NCBI GenBank assembly: GCA_050084985.1 | Contig: JBITNC010000002.1 | Location: forward strand, 4,960,001 to 5,024,000 | Source: Nageia nagi | Lineage: Eukaryota > Pinophyta | Direction of reading: 5' to 3' | DNA: 64,000 nt | Shown: piece by piece, positions 55,400 to 64,000 of the stretch | Layout of the letters: each line of letters starts with the position of its first letter | Numbering within the stretch: the stretch's first letter is position 1 | Notes under the pieces: model-generated | What the model saw: only the letters and a program-made list of their open reading frames with translations | The model's database searches: none | Told to the model about the DNA's origin: nothing | Translations under genes and position numbers: made by a program

Positions 55400-56600
55400 T
55401 AGAACTGGTGCTCCCATTAGTGTTTATGTTGGTAATCTTGAAAACATATTTGCTACTTTATTGATGTTTCCCTTCTTATACTTGATAAATAGATGAAATT
55501 ATTGTAAAAAATCCCATCAAATAGAAATGTCTTACCTATTTCAATTTATATGTAGTTTGTAAATATCATAAAGGTTTATGATCAATATGAATTATGATTT
55601 CTTTTCCAAACAAATAATGATTCCTTTTTTTAATAGCTTGAACTCAAGCAAAAAACTCCTTATCATAGGTAGGTTAACTCAATGTAGCTTCAACAAACTT
55701 CTCTGAATGATAACAAATAAGTTTCCTTCCTTGCATAAAATTTTTGCCTTAGCATACTTGCATTAGTTTCAATCTCAAATGGCTACTACAAATTTGGGAG
55801 TGCTAATACAGATGCATTACTAATCTTTTGCTTAAGAGAGTCAAAAGACTATTATTTCTTCTTCCCCCACTAAAAACTTTATCTTTTTCCCATGACATCA
55901 TGAAATGGAAAATCAATGCTTGAAAAATTAACAATGAACTTCCTAAGGTATTGAATAAATCCTAAGAAAATCCTAGTCTCAGTGACAATGCTAGGTCTTG
56001 GCCACTTCATGATGGCTCTCACCTTATCAGAATCAATTCTCAATCATCCACCATGAATAATATATCCTAAGGACACCATAGATTACTTACCAAATTCACA
56101 CTTAACTCATATTCAACAATAGTATCTTTTTTTTAAGAGTTTGGAACACTTGTTTCAAGTGTACCAAATGGTCTTCCCAAGTATGAATATAAACCAAAAT
56201 ATCATTCAAGTAAACAATAATAAAATAATTAATAAAAGGTCTGAGAATTTTATTCATTACCCTCATAAAGATGGTTGGTGCATTAAATAATGCAAAAGGA
56301 ACTACAAGCTATTGAAACAAATATTATCTCATCTTGAAGGAAGTTTTCCAAATATCCTCCTCACTTGATGATATCCACTTTCTAAGTCCATCTTTGAAAA
56401 AGAATCTACCCCTTGTAGTTGATCTATAAGATCATCAATCGTAGGAAACACATAATGATTCTTAATGGTGATCTTGTTCTATGATCTATAGTCAATACAT
56501 ATACTTCAAGTCATATTCTTCTTTGTCACTAAGACCACAGGTGATCCACATGGAGAAGTACTTTGTCTCATCACTCCTTTCATGCTTAATGGAATATTTA
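55400..56600 (-). pseudogene. RT-RNase H of the chromovirus
   Basis: In broken frames the minus strand shows STSPCGSPVVLVTKK, a [15 protein letters not shown] segment, a [20 protein letters not shown] segment, and the active site VYLNDILVYIHTWEDH. YLDD has become YLND. A SLGYIIHGG-type segment and the start of RNase H follow. At least ten stops or shifts are present. Confidence 0.85.
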
Positions 56601-56839
56601 GATGACAACCTTTTGGGCATTGCAAATAATTTTTTAAATTCTTGCAACAAAAATTACACTTGCTTCTCTTATTTTCCTAACATTGGTGCTAGAGTCAACA
56701 TGGACACTAATATATAGTCTATCTATAGTGTTATCATAGATCTTCCATAACCTTTATCCCCTAGTCAAATCACTATAGGTACAAATTTATTACTAGTATT
56801 GATAAGTCTCTTCATCTAGTTTGTTGTCACAAAATCCAT

Positions 56840-57308
56840 TCATATCTTGCTTCTATGAGCATTAACAAAATATGATTTTTCTTCTTTAACCAACATATAA
56901 TGATTTTCCTTTATATAGTAAATAGTATCTCTATCCCACAAATATGGATTAACAAATATAAATCCACAAATAGCAAGAGGAATTACATCAACAACTACTA
57001 TATCAATGAAATTTTTGTTGATAGAAAAAGTCAACTTAAATTATTTTATCACTTGTAATTTAGTATCATTGTACACCCATATCAAATGGGTATGGATGAG
57101 AATTATTGGTTGTCTTCAATCCCAACTTATTCATCAAACTTTCAACAATGAGGTTCTTGTGTGATATAGGATCAATAAGTGAATCAATTTTGGTTTTCTT
57201 CACTTGAATCTTGAGATGAAAGATTTGCATTCTTTTCTCCTCTATCTTCTTCTCCTCAACATTGATTTCCCTCCTTTGAACTATTGCACAAGTGATATCA
57301 TCATCCAC
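56840..57308 (-). pseudogene. Aspartic protease of the chromovirus
   Basis: TKIDSLIDPISHKNLIVESL followed by NKLGLKTTN and HPYPFD matches the chromovirus protease pattern, in which the active site is normally D-P/S-G-S or D-x-G. Here Gly has become Ile. The second half (56840-57034) reads DIVVVDVIPLAICGFIFVNP and YLWDRDTIYYIKEN. Confidence 0.85.
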
Positions 57309-57309
57309 C

Positions 57310-58250
57310 TTAGAATTGTCATCAACATGACCACTTTTTTAAGATCATGGATTTCTTCTTCCAATAATTATTCTTATTCTTGTATGAGTTTTTTCAAAAT
57401 TAAGCTTCCAACAAGTATCATCCGTATGACCATCCTTGTCATAATGTGATCAATGTTCCTTATCTTCATTCTTCTTGGTAGTAATGGTATTTTTTTCTCT
57501 TGTAATTTACCTTTGTCTTGAGATTTTTCTTTGTCATGACCTTGTTAATTCTTATTGTATTTTTCACCATGTATTGTCATTTATTTGCATCCTCCTCAAG
57601 GTATTATGCTTGTAGACTTGCTTGGTCTAAAGTAGATGGATTACACATTATTATGGTTCTTCTAATATAGCTATGAAGTCCTCCAATATTCTTTACCAAC
57701 ACTTAATGGTCTTTCAAAGAAATCCCAACCATGGTAGCTATCTTCCTAAATTTTGTGGTACGGTCTTGGATAGATTTCCCTCTTTGCTATCTAATAAATT
57801 ACCATTTAATGATTATCTTATTATGATGCCCCAACGGATAGAATTGATCCTCAAGTAACTTCTTAAATTCCACCCAATAAAAGATAAATTTCTAGTTATC
57901 AAGCCTAAGGGATTATACATGGCTTTCCCACCAAATAAGTGTATGAACTCTTATTTTCAATCTTGTAAATGGAATCTTTTGCTCATCACTAGACACACCT
58001 TAGAATTGGAAATATTCCTTGAGTTGCTTTAGCCAATTAATTAGCTTCTCAACATCAATCTTCCCTACAAAATTTGGAATGTCCAACTGGTCTTCCACTT
58101 TGAAAGGAATGGATGAAGAAAAAGAGTCAGTATCCTCATTATTTTTGGATTTTCTTTCCCTTTTCTCAATTTGGCTAGTATCCTCATTTTCTGATTGATT
58201 CCTATTTCTCATTATAATCTCCACTAATTGATTCATATATTATTCCATTG
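57310..58250 (-). pseudogene. Gag of the chromovirus
   Basis: Begins near 58236 with MNQLVEIIMRNRNQ, then DQLDIPNFVGKIDVEKLINW, the start of a gypsy gag core. A zinc-knuckle relic HYDKDGHTDDTCWKL lies at about 57404-57450. It is strongly interrupted between these points. Confidence 0.78.
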
Positions 58251-58426
58251 CAAAATATCTTCTCTCAAAATCTATTTCAAACATTCTTTAGACTAATGCT
58301 TCTTCCTCATCTCTATCCATATTGTTATTCCTTCTTTCTCTTTTACCAATATTAGTCTTATAAGGAACTAACTTTCTATTTTGGGATCTTCTATCATGCA
58401 TCTACAAGTCTCTTCGATCATAAACT

Positions 58427-58440
58427 TTACTCTAATACCA
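58427..58440 (-). promoter_or_regulatory. Primer-binding site of the chromovirus
   Basis: On the minus strand TGGTATTAGAGTAA, two changes from the canonical initiator-Met site, beside the LTR start at 58443. Confidence 0.75.
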
Positions 58441-58442
58441 CA

Positions 58443-58610
58443 TGATTTGTAATCATTTGTAAGTATGTTATTCTCGAATCCTCAAATATAAATTTATTAA
58501 CTCATTTCTGTATGCCAATATCTATATTGTATATTTCTTACAAATTTAATGAAATATTTATAATAACAATACTAATTTAAGTTGCAAGCACATAAACTAA
58601 GTATTACATA
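58443..58610 (-). repeat. 5' LTR remnant of the chromovirus
   Basis: Paired with 52741-52920. It starts TGATTTGTAATC on the plus strand. The far end is not defined. Confidence 0.65.
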
Positions 58611-58739
58611 TACTTATCTAATTTAAAGGATGCTAACAAAATACCATATTATGTTTGGGGAATAGTGTTGTATGTTGGTGTACCATATAATAAAAGAATT
58701 TTGTAAATATGATAAGTGGAATAGATATATCTCAAAAAA

Positions 58740-59110
58740 ATATCCAATTTAAAAAAATATTCATCTCAAAATTCCTCCAAGATCAAAACTTATGGTTGCT
58801 TGAAATTTCAAGTTTGAAAAGTGCAAAATAGATATGTTTCATCCCCTAGACCAGTAATTTTTTCTTAGAGCTTGATTAGGTCAATAATTTTTTGAGTAAA
58901 TTTTGTAACATTAAATTTCAAATGAAAAATAATTAATTTAGTTAGATTTGTGTAGCAAAAGTTATGCTTATTGCAAGTTGGTAATTTAGTGGGTGACAAG
59001 TTTTTCGATAATTGACCAATAATGAACCAAGAGGATGAAAATGTTACCAATAAATGATTAGAGGCTGGAATTTTTAAAAATATATATACCATATATGTAC
59101 ATGTATTTTA
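58740..59110 (-). pseudogene. LINE ORF1 N-terminal remnant (DUF4283-like)
   Basis: The minus strand reads SSWFIIGQLSKNLSPTKL, then TNLTKLIIFHLKFNVTKFTQ, then KNYWSRG, ISILHFSNLKFQAT. The order and spacing (IIGxxS, a central LTx block, W..xG, F....F) match the DUF4283 domain at the start of plant LINE ORF1. It may be the upstream piece of the ORF1 at 52628-52740 and 25340-26076, but the exact join is not demonstrated. Confidence 0.55.
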
Positions 59111-59677
59111 ATAGCTATTGATCATGATTTCAAATATTTTGGAGTTATTTATAGAAAAAATAAGAAAATGCCAAAAAGTTTTTAAGAAATTGTAGAAGTT
59201 GCAAAAGTTGAAATTTTGAGTTGAAAATTTCAAGTAGATTGAGATTAAGCTATTCATGTATATTTTAGTTATGTATATAATTTTTTAAAATAAAACAAAT
59301 ATTGTTGAATGACAAATGTTATGACTTTGCGATATTATAATTGATGAGATACATGAGTTATGATTATTATTTTAAGGTATATGATTTATTTGGAATGAAA
59401 GCAAGATTTATATTTCTAATATTAATGATTTTGTTATGAACATGAAATCTTGCTTTAGAATGGGAACAAGATTTGTTTTTATTGCTAGGTTATGGTTTTT
59501 ATATTTTCTTTGTCATGATTTATATGTATAATCTTACAAATGAGATTTTTATATGATTCCAATGAGTAAATTAGATGTACATAATGAATAACATTTGATA
59601 GCCCTTTGGCAATATGAAATAAATAAGATTGGGGAAAGTGAGATATTATAGTTTTCAGCTTTGGATTAGTATGATCA
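59111..59677. other. AT-rich flank with no recognisable gene
   Basis: Nothing identifiable between the LINE ORF1 remnant and the LTR at 59678. Confidence 0.5.
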
Positions 59678-60069
59678 TGTTAGGAACCTACAAGTTCCTA
59701 AATGAGATTTAAGCTGAATAACAGAGAAATACGAACTTAATATAAATCCAAATTAACAACAACAAAGCAATATGAATCAAAATAGAACAAGATAGCAATA
59801 AAGTAACTTTACTGAATATCAAAATGAATCATGGGCCACTTTGAGGAGGATACCTTCTTACAACTCAAACAATATATTTTTCAAGATAATGTTTATTCTT
59901 CCCCAATACATACTTTTAGTCCACCTACCCTAACTTTAATAAGTAGTTTAATACAAAATGGTGATTCGCCTTACAAATATATCAATCCACCTTACATTTA
60001 ATATAAGTCAATAGTCTAATTAATTAACTACTATAATCTAAGTAAATATTAGAATATGGGATCCCAACA
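59678..60069 (-). repeat. 3' LTR of the right-edge gypsy element
   Basis: 392 bp from TGTTAGGAACC to ATCCCAACA on the plus strand, giving the imperfect inverted ends TGTTGGGA and TCCTAACA. Its partner is outside the window, so the call rests on termini, the adjoining purine tract and the position after integrase. Confidence 0.72.
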
Positions 60070-60086
60070 TGCCATCCCTCTTAAAA
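60070..60086 (-). promoter_or_regulatory. Polypurine tract of the right-edge gypsy element
   Basis: On the minus strand TAAGAGGGATGGCA directly precedes the LTR. Confidence 0.7.
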
Positions 60087-60149
60087 GAGAGTTTTATCCT
60101 TAAAGCTTAAAATTAGAAAATTATTGTTGAAGCTAATGGAGTGTCTCCC

Positions 60150-61500
60150 AAGTTGCATTTTTAGGGGCTAATCCATGCCACTTATGGATAAGATCTTTAG
60201 TAATGGTGTGGTTGCGAAGTTGGCATATGCGTAGGTCTAGAATGGTGTTAGGTTCAACCATTACGGAACCACCCTTAATGAATTCAGGTAGTGAAATTGA
60301 ACTATGACCTAAGAGCCTAATACTTTCTTAAGGTAGGAGACATGAAAAGTAGGATGAATCTTGGACGATGCTGAAAGTGCCAATTTGTATGTTATAGGGC
60401 CAATGCATTGGAGGATTTTATAAGGCCCATAAAATCTTGGAGCTAACTTTTTGGGACCTTTTAACTTGAGAGATGTTTATCAGTATGGCTGAAGCCACAA
60501 AAAAATAATGTCTCCTTCTTGGAACTCCCTTTTGACCTATTATTAACCAGCTTGTTATTTCATACAATGTTAAGCCACTTGGAGATTTTCTCAAAGGATG
60601 TGGATAATGTCTTCTTGATCGGTTAAGGTGGTGTCCATTGCTTGAAAATTGGTGCCCAAGATATAAGAGGTCACTATGGGTGGGGATTGGCCATATAAAG
60701 CTTCATAGGGGGTCATCCTAATGGAAGTATGATATAAAGTATTACACCACCATTTGGCCAAAGGAAGCCACTTAACTCAATGAATTGGTTGGGCTAAAGA
60801 AAAATATTAGAGATATGTTTCCAATCATTTATTAACAATCTCTATATGACCATATGTTTAAAGATGATAAATTGAGCTCATATTGAGGTGAGTGCCCTGG
60901 AGCTTGAAGAATTTCTACTGGAATTTACTGATGGATGTTGGATCACATTGATCCCTCAAAATGGTAGAGGGCATACCATAGAGTTTGAAAATATCATCTA
61001 TAAAAAGTTGAGCAATAATGATAGCCTTGTATGGGTGCACCAAAGGGAAAAAGTGTGCATACTTGGATATTCAATCCACTACCACCATGATAACAACTTT
61101 CCCATATGATTTTAGAAGGCCTTCAATAAAATTGATTGAAATATCTATCCAAGTTCTCTCTGGTATGGGTAGAGGTTGAAGCAACCCTGGGTACTAACTA
61201 TCTCACCTTTCTATCACTGGCAAACATCATATTCTAATACAAATTTCTTGATATCTTATTTCATACCTAGCCAATAAAAGGATTAGATCACTCATTAGTA
61301 GGTATTCAAGAAACCAAAATGGCCAGCTATTAGTATGGCATGCAGCTCTTGAAGTATCAACTTTTGACATGAAGAGTTGTTAGGTAGTGCAATACGACCT
61401 TTGAATCATAGAATTTCCTCATGCCAAAAAAGGTGGGTTTTCTATCTGGATTAGTATGCAAGTGTTTAATCATTGATTGAGTAAAGCTATCATGGAGTCA
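60150..61500 (-). pseudogene. Integrase of the right-edge gypsy element
   Basis: Minus strand: WISKYAHFFPLVHPYKAIII, IFKLYGMPSTIL and LQGTHLNMSSIYH in the catalytic core (about 60800-61120). A TPYEALYG-type segment, SYILGTNFQAMD and REFQEG come next. [18 protein letters not shown] then gives the GPY module and [18 protein letters not shown] the end (about 60300-60480). Stops and shifts occur throughout. The three catalytic acids cannot all be confirmed. Confidence 0.85.
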
Positions 61501-61599
61501 TTCTTCTTTAAACTAGTTGAGCTATTAAGGAACAAGGGATGAAATATCCTTAAGTGCCACATGCTCTTTGAATTTTTGAGAGAGAGCATATGTAACTAC

Positions 61600-62860
61600 A
61601 TTCTCACTACCCTTTTGATACATAATATCATAATCATATCCCAAGAGTTTAGAGATCCATTTTTATTATTTCAGTATGGAAATATGTTGCTCCAGGAAGT
61701 ATTTTAAAAACAATGGTGGTTCATTCAAATGATAAAATTATGACCAATGATATAGGGTCTCCAACTTTGAACTACATGAATGATATCGAGCATTTATTTT
61801 TCATAGGTGGATTAGATAAAATTTTACCTAAGAGGGCCTTGCTTGTGAAAGCCAAGGGTTTCCCTTCCTGCATCAATACGACTCCAATTCTAACACTAGA
61901 GGTGTCACTCTCAATGATGAATATCTTGGAGAAATCTTGCATGGACAAGATAGGGGTAGAACACATGGTAGCCTTCAGTTGATGAAAAGATTATTTTGCA
62001 TCTTCTGACCGAATGAAAGCATTCTTCTTGAACAAAGTCTTGATCAAGGTTGCAATCTTTTCATATTCTTTCACAAACTTATGATAGTACCCTATCAATA
62101 TGAGGAAGCCCTGAAGCCTTTTAAAGACTTGGGAAGAGGCCAAGTTTACATATCCTCAATATTCAATGGGCCCACATTAACACTTTTTTCTGAAATAATA
62201 TGCCCAAGGTACTCGAGCTCTTATCATCCAAAGGAACATTTAGAGTGCTTGGCATACAACTAGTTTTCTTGGAGGAGTTGCAAGGTATGATGTAGTTGGG
62301 ACAAGTGATCCTCCCAAGTCTTACTATAGATCAAATTATCATCAAAGAAAATTAAAATAAACTTTTGAAGATAACGGAAGAATTGTTGGTTCATTAAGCT
62401 TTAGAAGGTGGAAGGAGCATTAGTAAGGCTAAATGGCATTATTAGGAACTCATAGTGGCCTTCATGTGTGCAAAAAGCAATTTTTGGGATGTCTTCTTCA
62501 CAAATATTGATTTGATGGTACTTGGATCAAAGATCCAATTTGGAAAAATATTTGGCACCATGTAATCCATCCAATAGTTCATCAATAAAAGGAATGGGAA
62601 ACTTATCCTTTATGGTAATTTTATTTAGAGCTTAAAAGTTGATGTATATATGCCACAATTCATCTTTCTTACAAACCAATAAAATAGGATAAGAGTAAGG
62701 AATCACATTGGGGCGAATGATGTCTGCTTCTAACATGTCTTGAACAAGCTTCTCTATTTCATCCTTATGTAAGCATGGGTAGCAGTAAGGTCGAATGTTA
62801 GGTGATTGAATCCTTAGAATTAGCTGGATTGCATGATCATGAAGGTGATAGGGGGGCAAT
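61600..62860 (-). pseudogene. RT-RNase H of the right-edge gypsy element
   Basis: The RT start (62632-62859) reads PPYHLHDHAIQLILRIQSPN and KDEIEKLVQDMLEADIIRPN. The active site near 62330-62350 is ILIFFDDNLIYSKTWEDH: YVDD has become FFDD with both aspartates kept. At 61772-61966 CSTPILSMQDFSKIFIIESD and VLMQEGKPLAFTSKAL are the RT-RNase H junction and RNase H start. Frameshifts separate the blocks. Confidence 0.88.
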
Positions 62861-62899
62861 CCATGGGGTTCCTCAAATACACCAGTATTATGAGCAAGT

Positions 62900-63380
62900 A
62901 CCTATTGTAGTTTTTGTACTTCTCTCGATTCTTGCATAGATGGTTGAATTGAGAATAATTCTACCACCACTGCTTTACCTCCCTTCTTAAATAGCTTCTC
63001 AATGTGATGTGAAATAATAAGTTGCGATGAACCTACTTTGAGTCCTTTAAGAGTATATTTATGCCCCCAACCTTGAATTGCATCCACAACTTGAAAAAAT
63101 CCTAGGGAGTATGTCCTAATATCATCATCCATTGCATACCAAGGATCACATCACAACTGCCTAATGGTAGAACATACATATCACTTTGCATTATGTAGTC
63201 ACCCATACTAAGCCTAACATTATGACACCATCCTTTACAAGCAATTTTACCTCCATTCCTGATCATCACCTCAAAATTGTTTTGTAGGTAAATATAAGAG
63301 TGGATATTTTTTTCCATGTTAGGATCCATAAAATTATGAGTGCTTCCTGATTCAATCAATACTATCAACATTTGTCCCTT
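62900..63380 (-). pseudogene. Aspartic protease of the right-edge gypsy element
   Basis: VLIESGSTHNFMDPNM is the active-site segment, where LIDSGSTHNF is expected; the catalytic Asp is Glu. YVLPLGSCDVILGMQWMMIL is the second signature, and YTLKGLKVGSSQLI follows in the linker to RT. The two long open blocks are in different frames around 63102-63132. Confidence 0.88.
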
Positions 63381-64000
63381 AAAATGTCCTTAATATTTCA
63401 TGGTTTGTGGTGATAAAAATCCATATAGGGCATTGTAAGAAATTTTGGGAACAACTTCAGTAGGTTGATTTGGTTCCTCTTCAATATCTACCACTGCATC
63501 CTCAAATGTGTCTTTTGGCTATTCCATAGGGGCATTTGCATCCAATAAATATAACTTTTGAGTCGCATAATGATGACCCAATGCAAATTTTTCATCATAA
63601 TTATAACAAAGACCCTTTTTCTTACGTTACTCCATCTTGGAAGGAGTCAGTCTCTTAATTGATAGGGAATGATGTGGTTTTAGACCACTTTGAGAATTTT
63701 GTAATTTTCAAGTAGGTTACTTGGTGTATTTGCGTTATGCATTGAACTTTTCCTCTACTAATTTGGCAAGTCTGATTATTATTATCATGTTGCTAGGATT
63801 GAACATTTTTATTTCCATTTGAATTTCTTCTTATAACCCACTAATGAAACATCTATGAAATAATGCTTCATCTAATCCTTTAGTACGATTAGCAAGTTTT
63901 TCAAAGTTAGTTTGGTATTCTCTTACTATAGTATTTTGGTGCGATTTAGTGAGTGCACTGGTGAAGTCTTCAAAATTATTAAGGCCAAATTTAACAAGGA
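63381..64000 (-). pseudogene. Gag C-terminus and zinc knuckle of the right-edge gypsy element
   Basis: Minus strand: a FEKLANRTKGLDEALFHRCF segment and RLAKLVEEKFNA (about 63740-63920) are gypsy Gag motifs. CYNYDEKFALGHHYATQKLY near 63570-63620 is a knuckle with two Cys positions changed to Tyr. The polar linker to protease contains DAVVDIEEEPNQPTEVVPK. Gag continues past the window end. Confidence 0.8.

Larger units (their letters stand above)
52741..58610 (-). mobile_element. Chromovirus-like Ty3/gypsy remnant
   Basis: A minus-strand gypsy element with gag, protease, RT, RNase H, integrase and a C-terminal chromodomain-like segment, flanked by short homologous LTR pieces (52741-52920 and 58443-58610) and an initiator-Met type primer-binding site at 58427-58440. 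Every domain is broken by stops and frameshifts. The catalytic residues of protease, RT and integrase are altered, so it is among the most decayed elements here. The right-hand boundary is uncertain. Confidence 0.82.
59678..64000 (-). mobile_element. Ty3/gypsy element, 3' part, running off the right edge
   Basis: A minus-strand gypsy element ordered 3' LTR (59678-60069), polypurine tract, integrase, RNase H, RT, protease, zinc knuckle and gag, with the 5' end beyond the window. The protease and integrase signatures resemble Tekay/Del-like chromoviruses. The frame is broken in many places, but the RT active site keeps both aspartates. Confidence 0.88.

Noticed and set aside
1-64000. Conventional host gene or novel host system
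   Set aside because: No multi-exon gene signature or non-retroelement protein domain could be recognised on either strand. Anonymous stretches are reported as such.

Overview
This window looks like intergenic DNA from a large, repeat-rich plant nuclear genome. It is AT-rich, and every coding trace I can identify belongs to a retrotransposon: Ty1/copia, Ty3/gypsy (Tat-like and chromovirus-like), LINEs and a TRIM-like element. I found no host gene, rRNA, tRNA or CRISPR array. The heavy decay and deep nesting fit a seed plant with slow DNA removal, such as a gymnosperm, but the sequence alone does not fix the species.

Layout, left to right. 1-2560: anonymous DNA and a plus-strand LINE reverse transcriptase remnant. 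4175-6672: a coding-free TRIM-like element arranged LTR-internal-LTR-internal-LTR. 10736-18596: a complete minus-strand Tat-like gypsy element with both LTRs and a perfect 5-bp target duplication (CACCT). Its gag-pol frame carries 14 premature stops but no frameshift, plus an in-frame deletion in integrase. It sits in the tail of a minus-strand LINE whose ORF2 lies at 10500-10735 and 18597-21880. An ORF1 in the opposite orientation (21970-23090) adjoins the 5' end of that ORF2.

25340-59110 is a nest. The oldest layer is a minus-strand LINE ORF1, now in pieces at 25340-26076, 52628-52740 and probably 58740-59110. A plus-strand copia element, here called copia A (26077-52627), cut it. Copia A was cut twice by a second copia family, here called family B: in gag by a minus-strand copy, B1 (28283-36096), and in RNase H by a plus-strand copy, B2 (39696-52035). 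B2 was cut in its 3' tail by B3 (46900-51338), a family B derivative that has lost almost all of gag-pol. Target duplications, LTR pairings and reading frames that rejoin across the insertions support this order. A chromovirus-like gypsy remnant (about 52741-58610, minus) sits beside copia A.

59678-64000: the 3' part of another minus-strand gypsy element (LTR, polypurine tract, integrase, RT/RNase H, protease and gag) runs off the right edge. No retroelement here has an intact protein set. The Tat-like element is nearest, with an open 456-codon Gag and an intact YVDD box. The window is best read as a record of successive insertion and decay. The most interesting points are the deletion-derivative B3, lesions shared by two family B copies, a position-conserved but sequence-variable leader module in family B, the TRIM-like array, and the possible 5'-inverted LINE.
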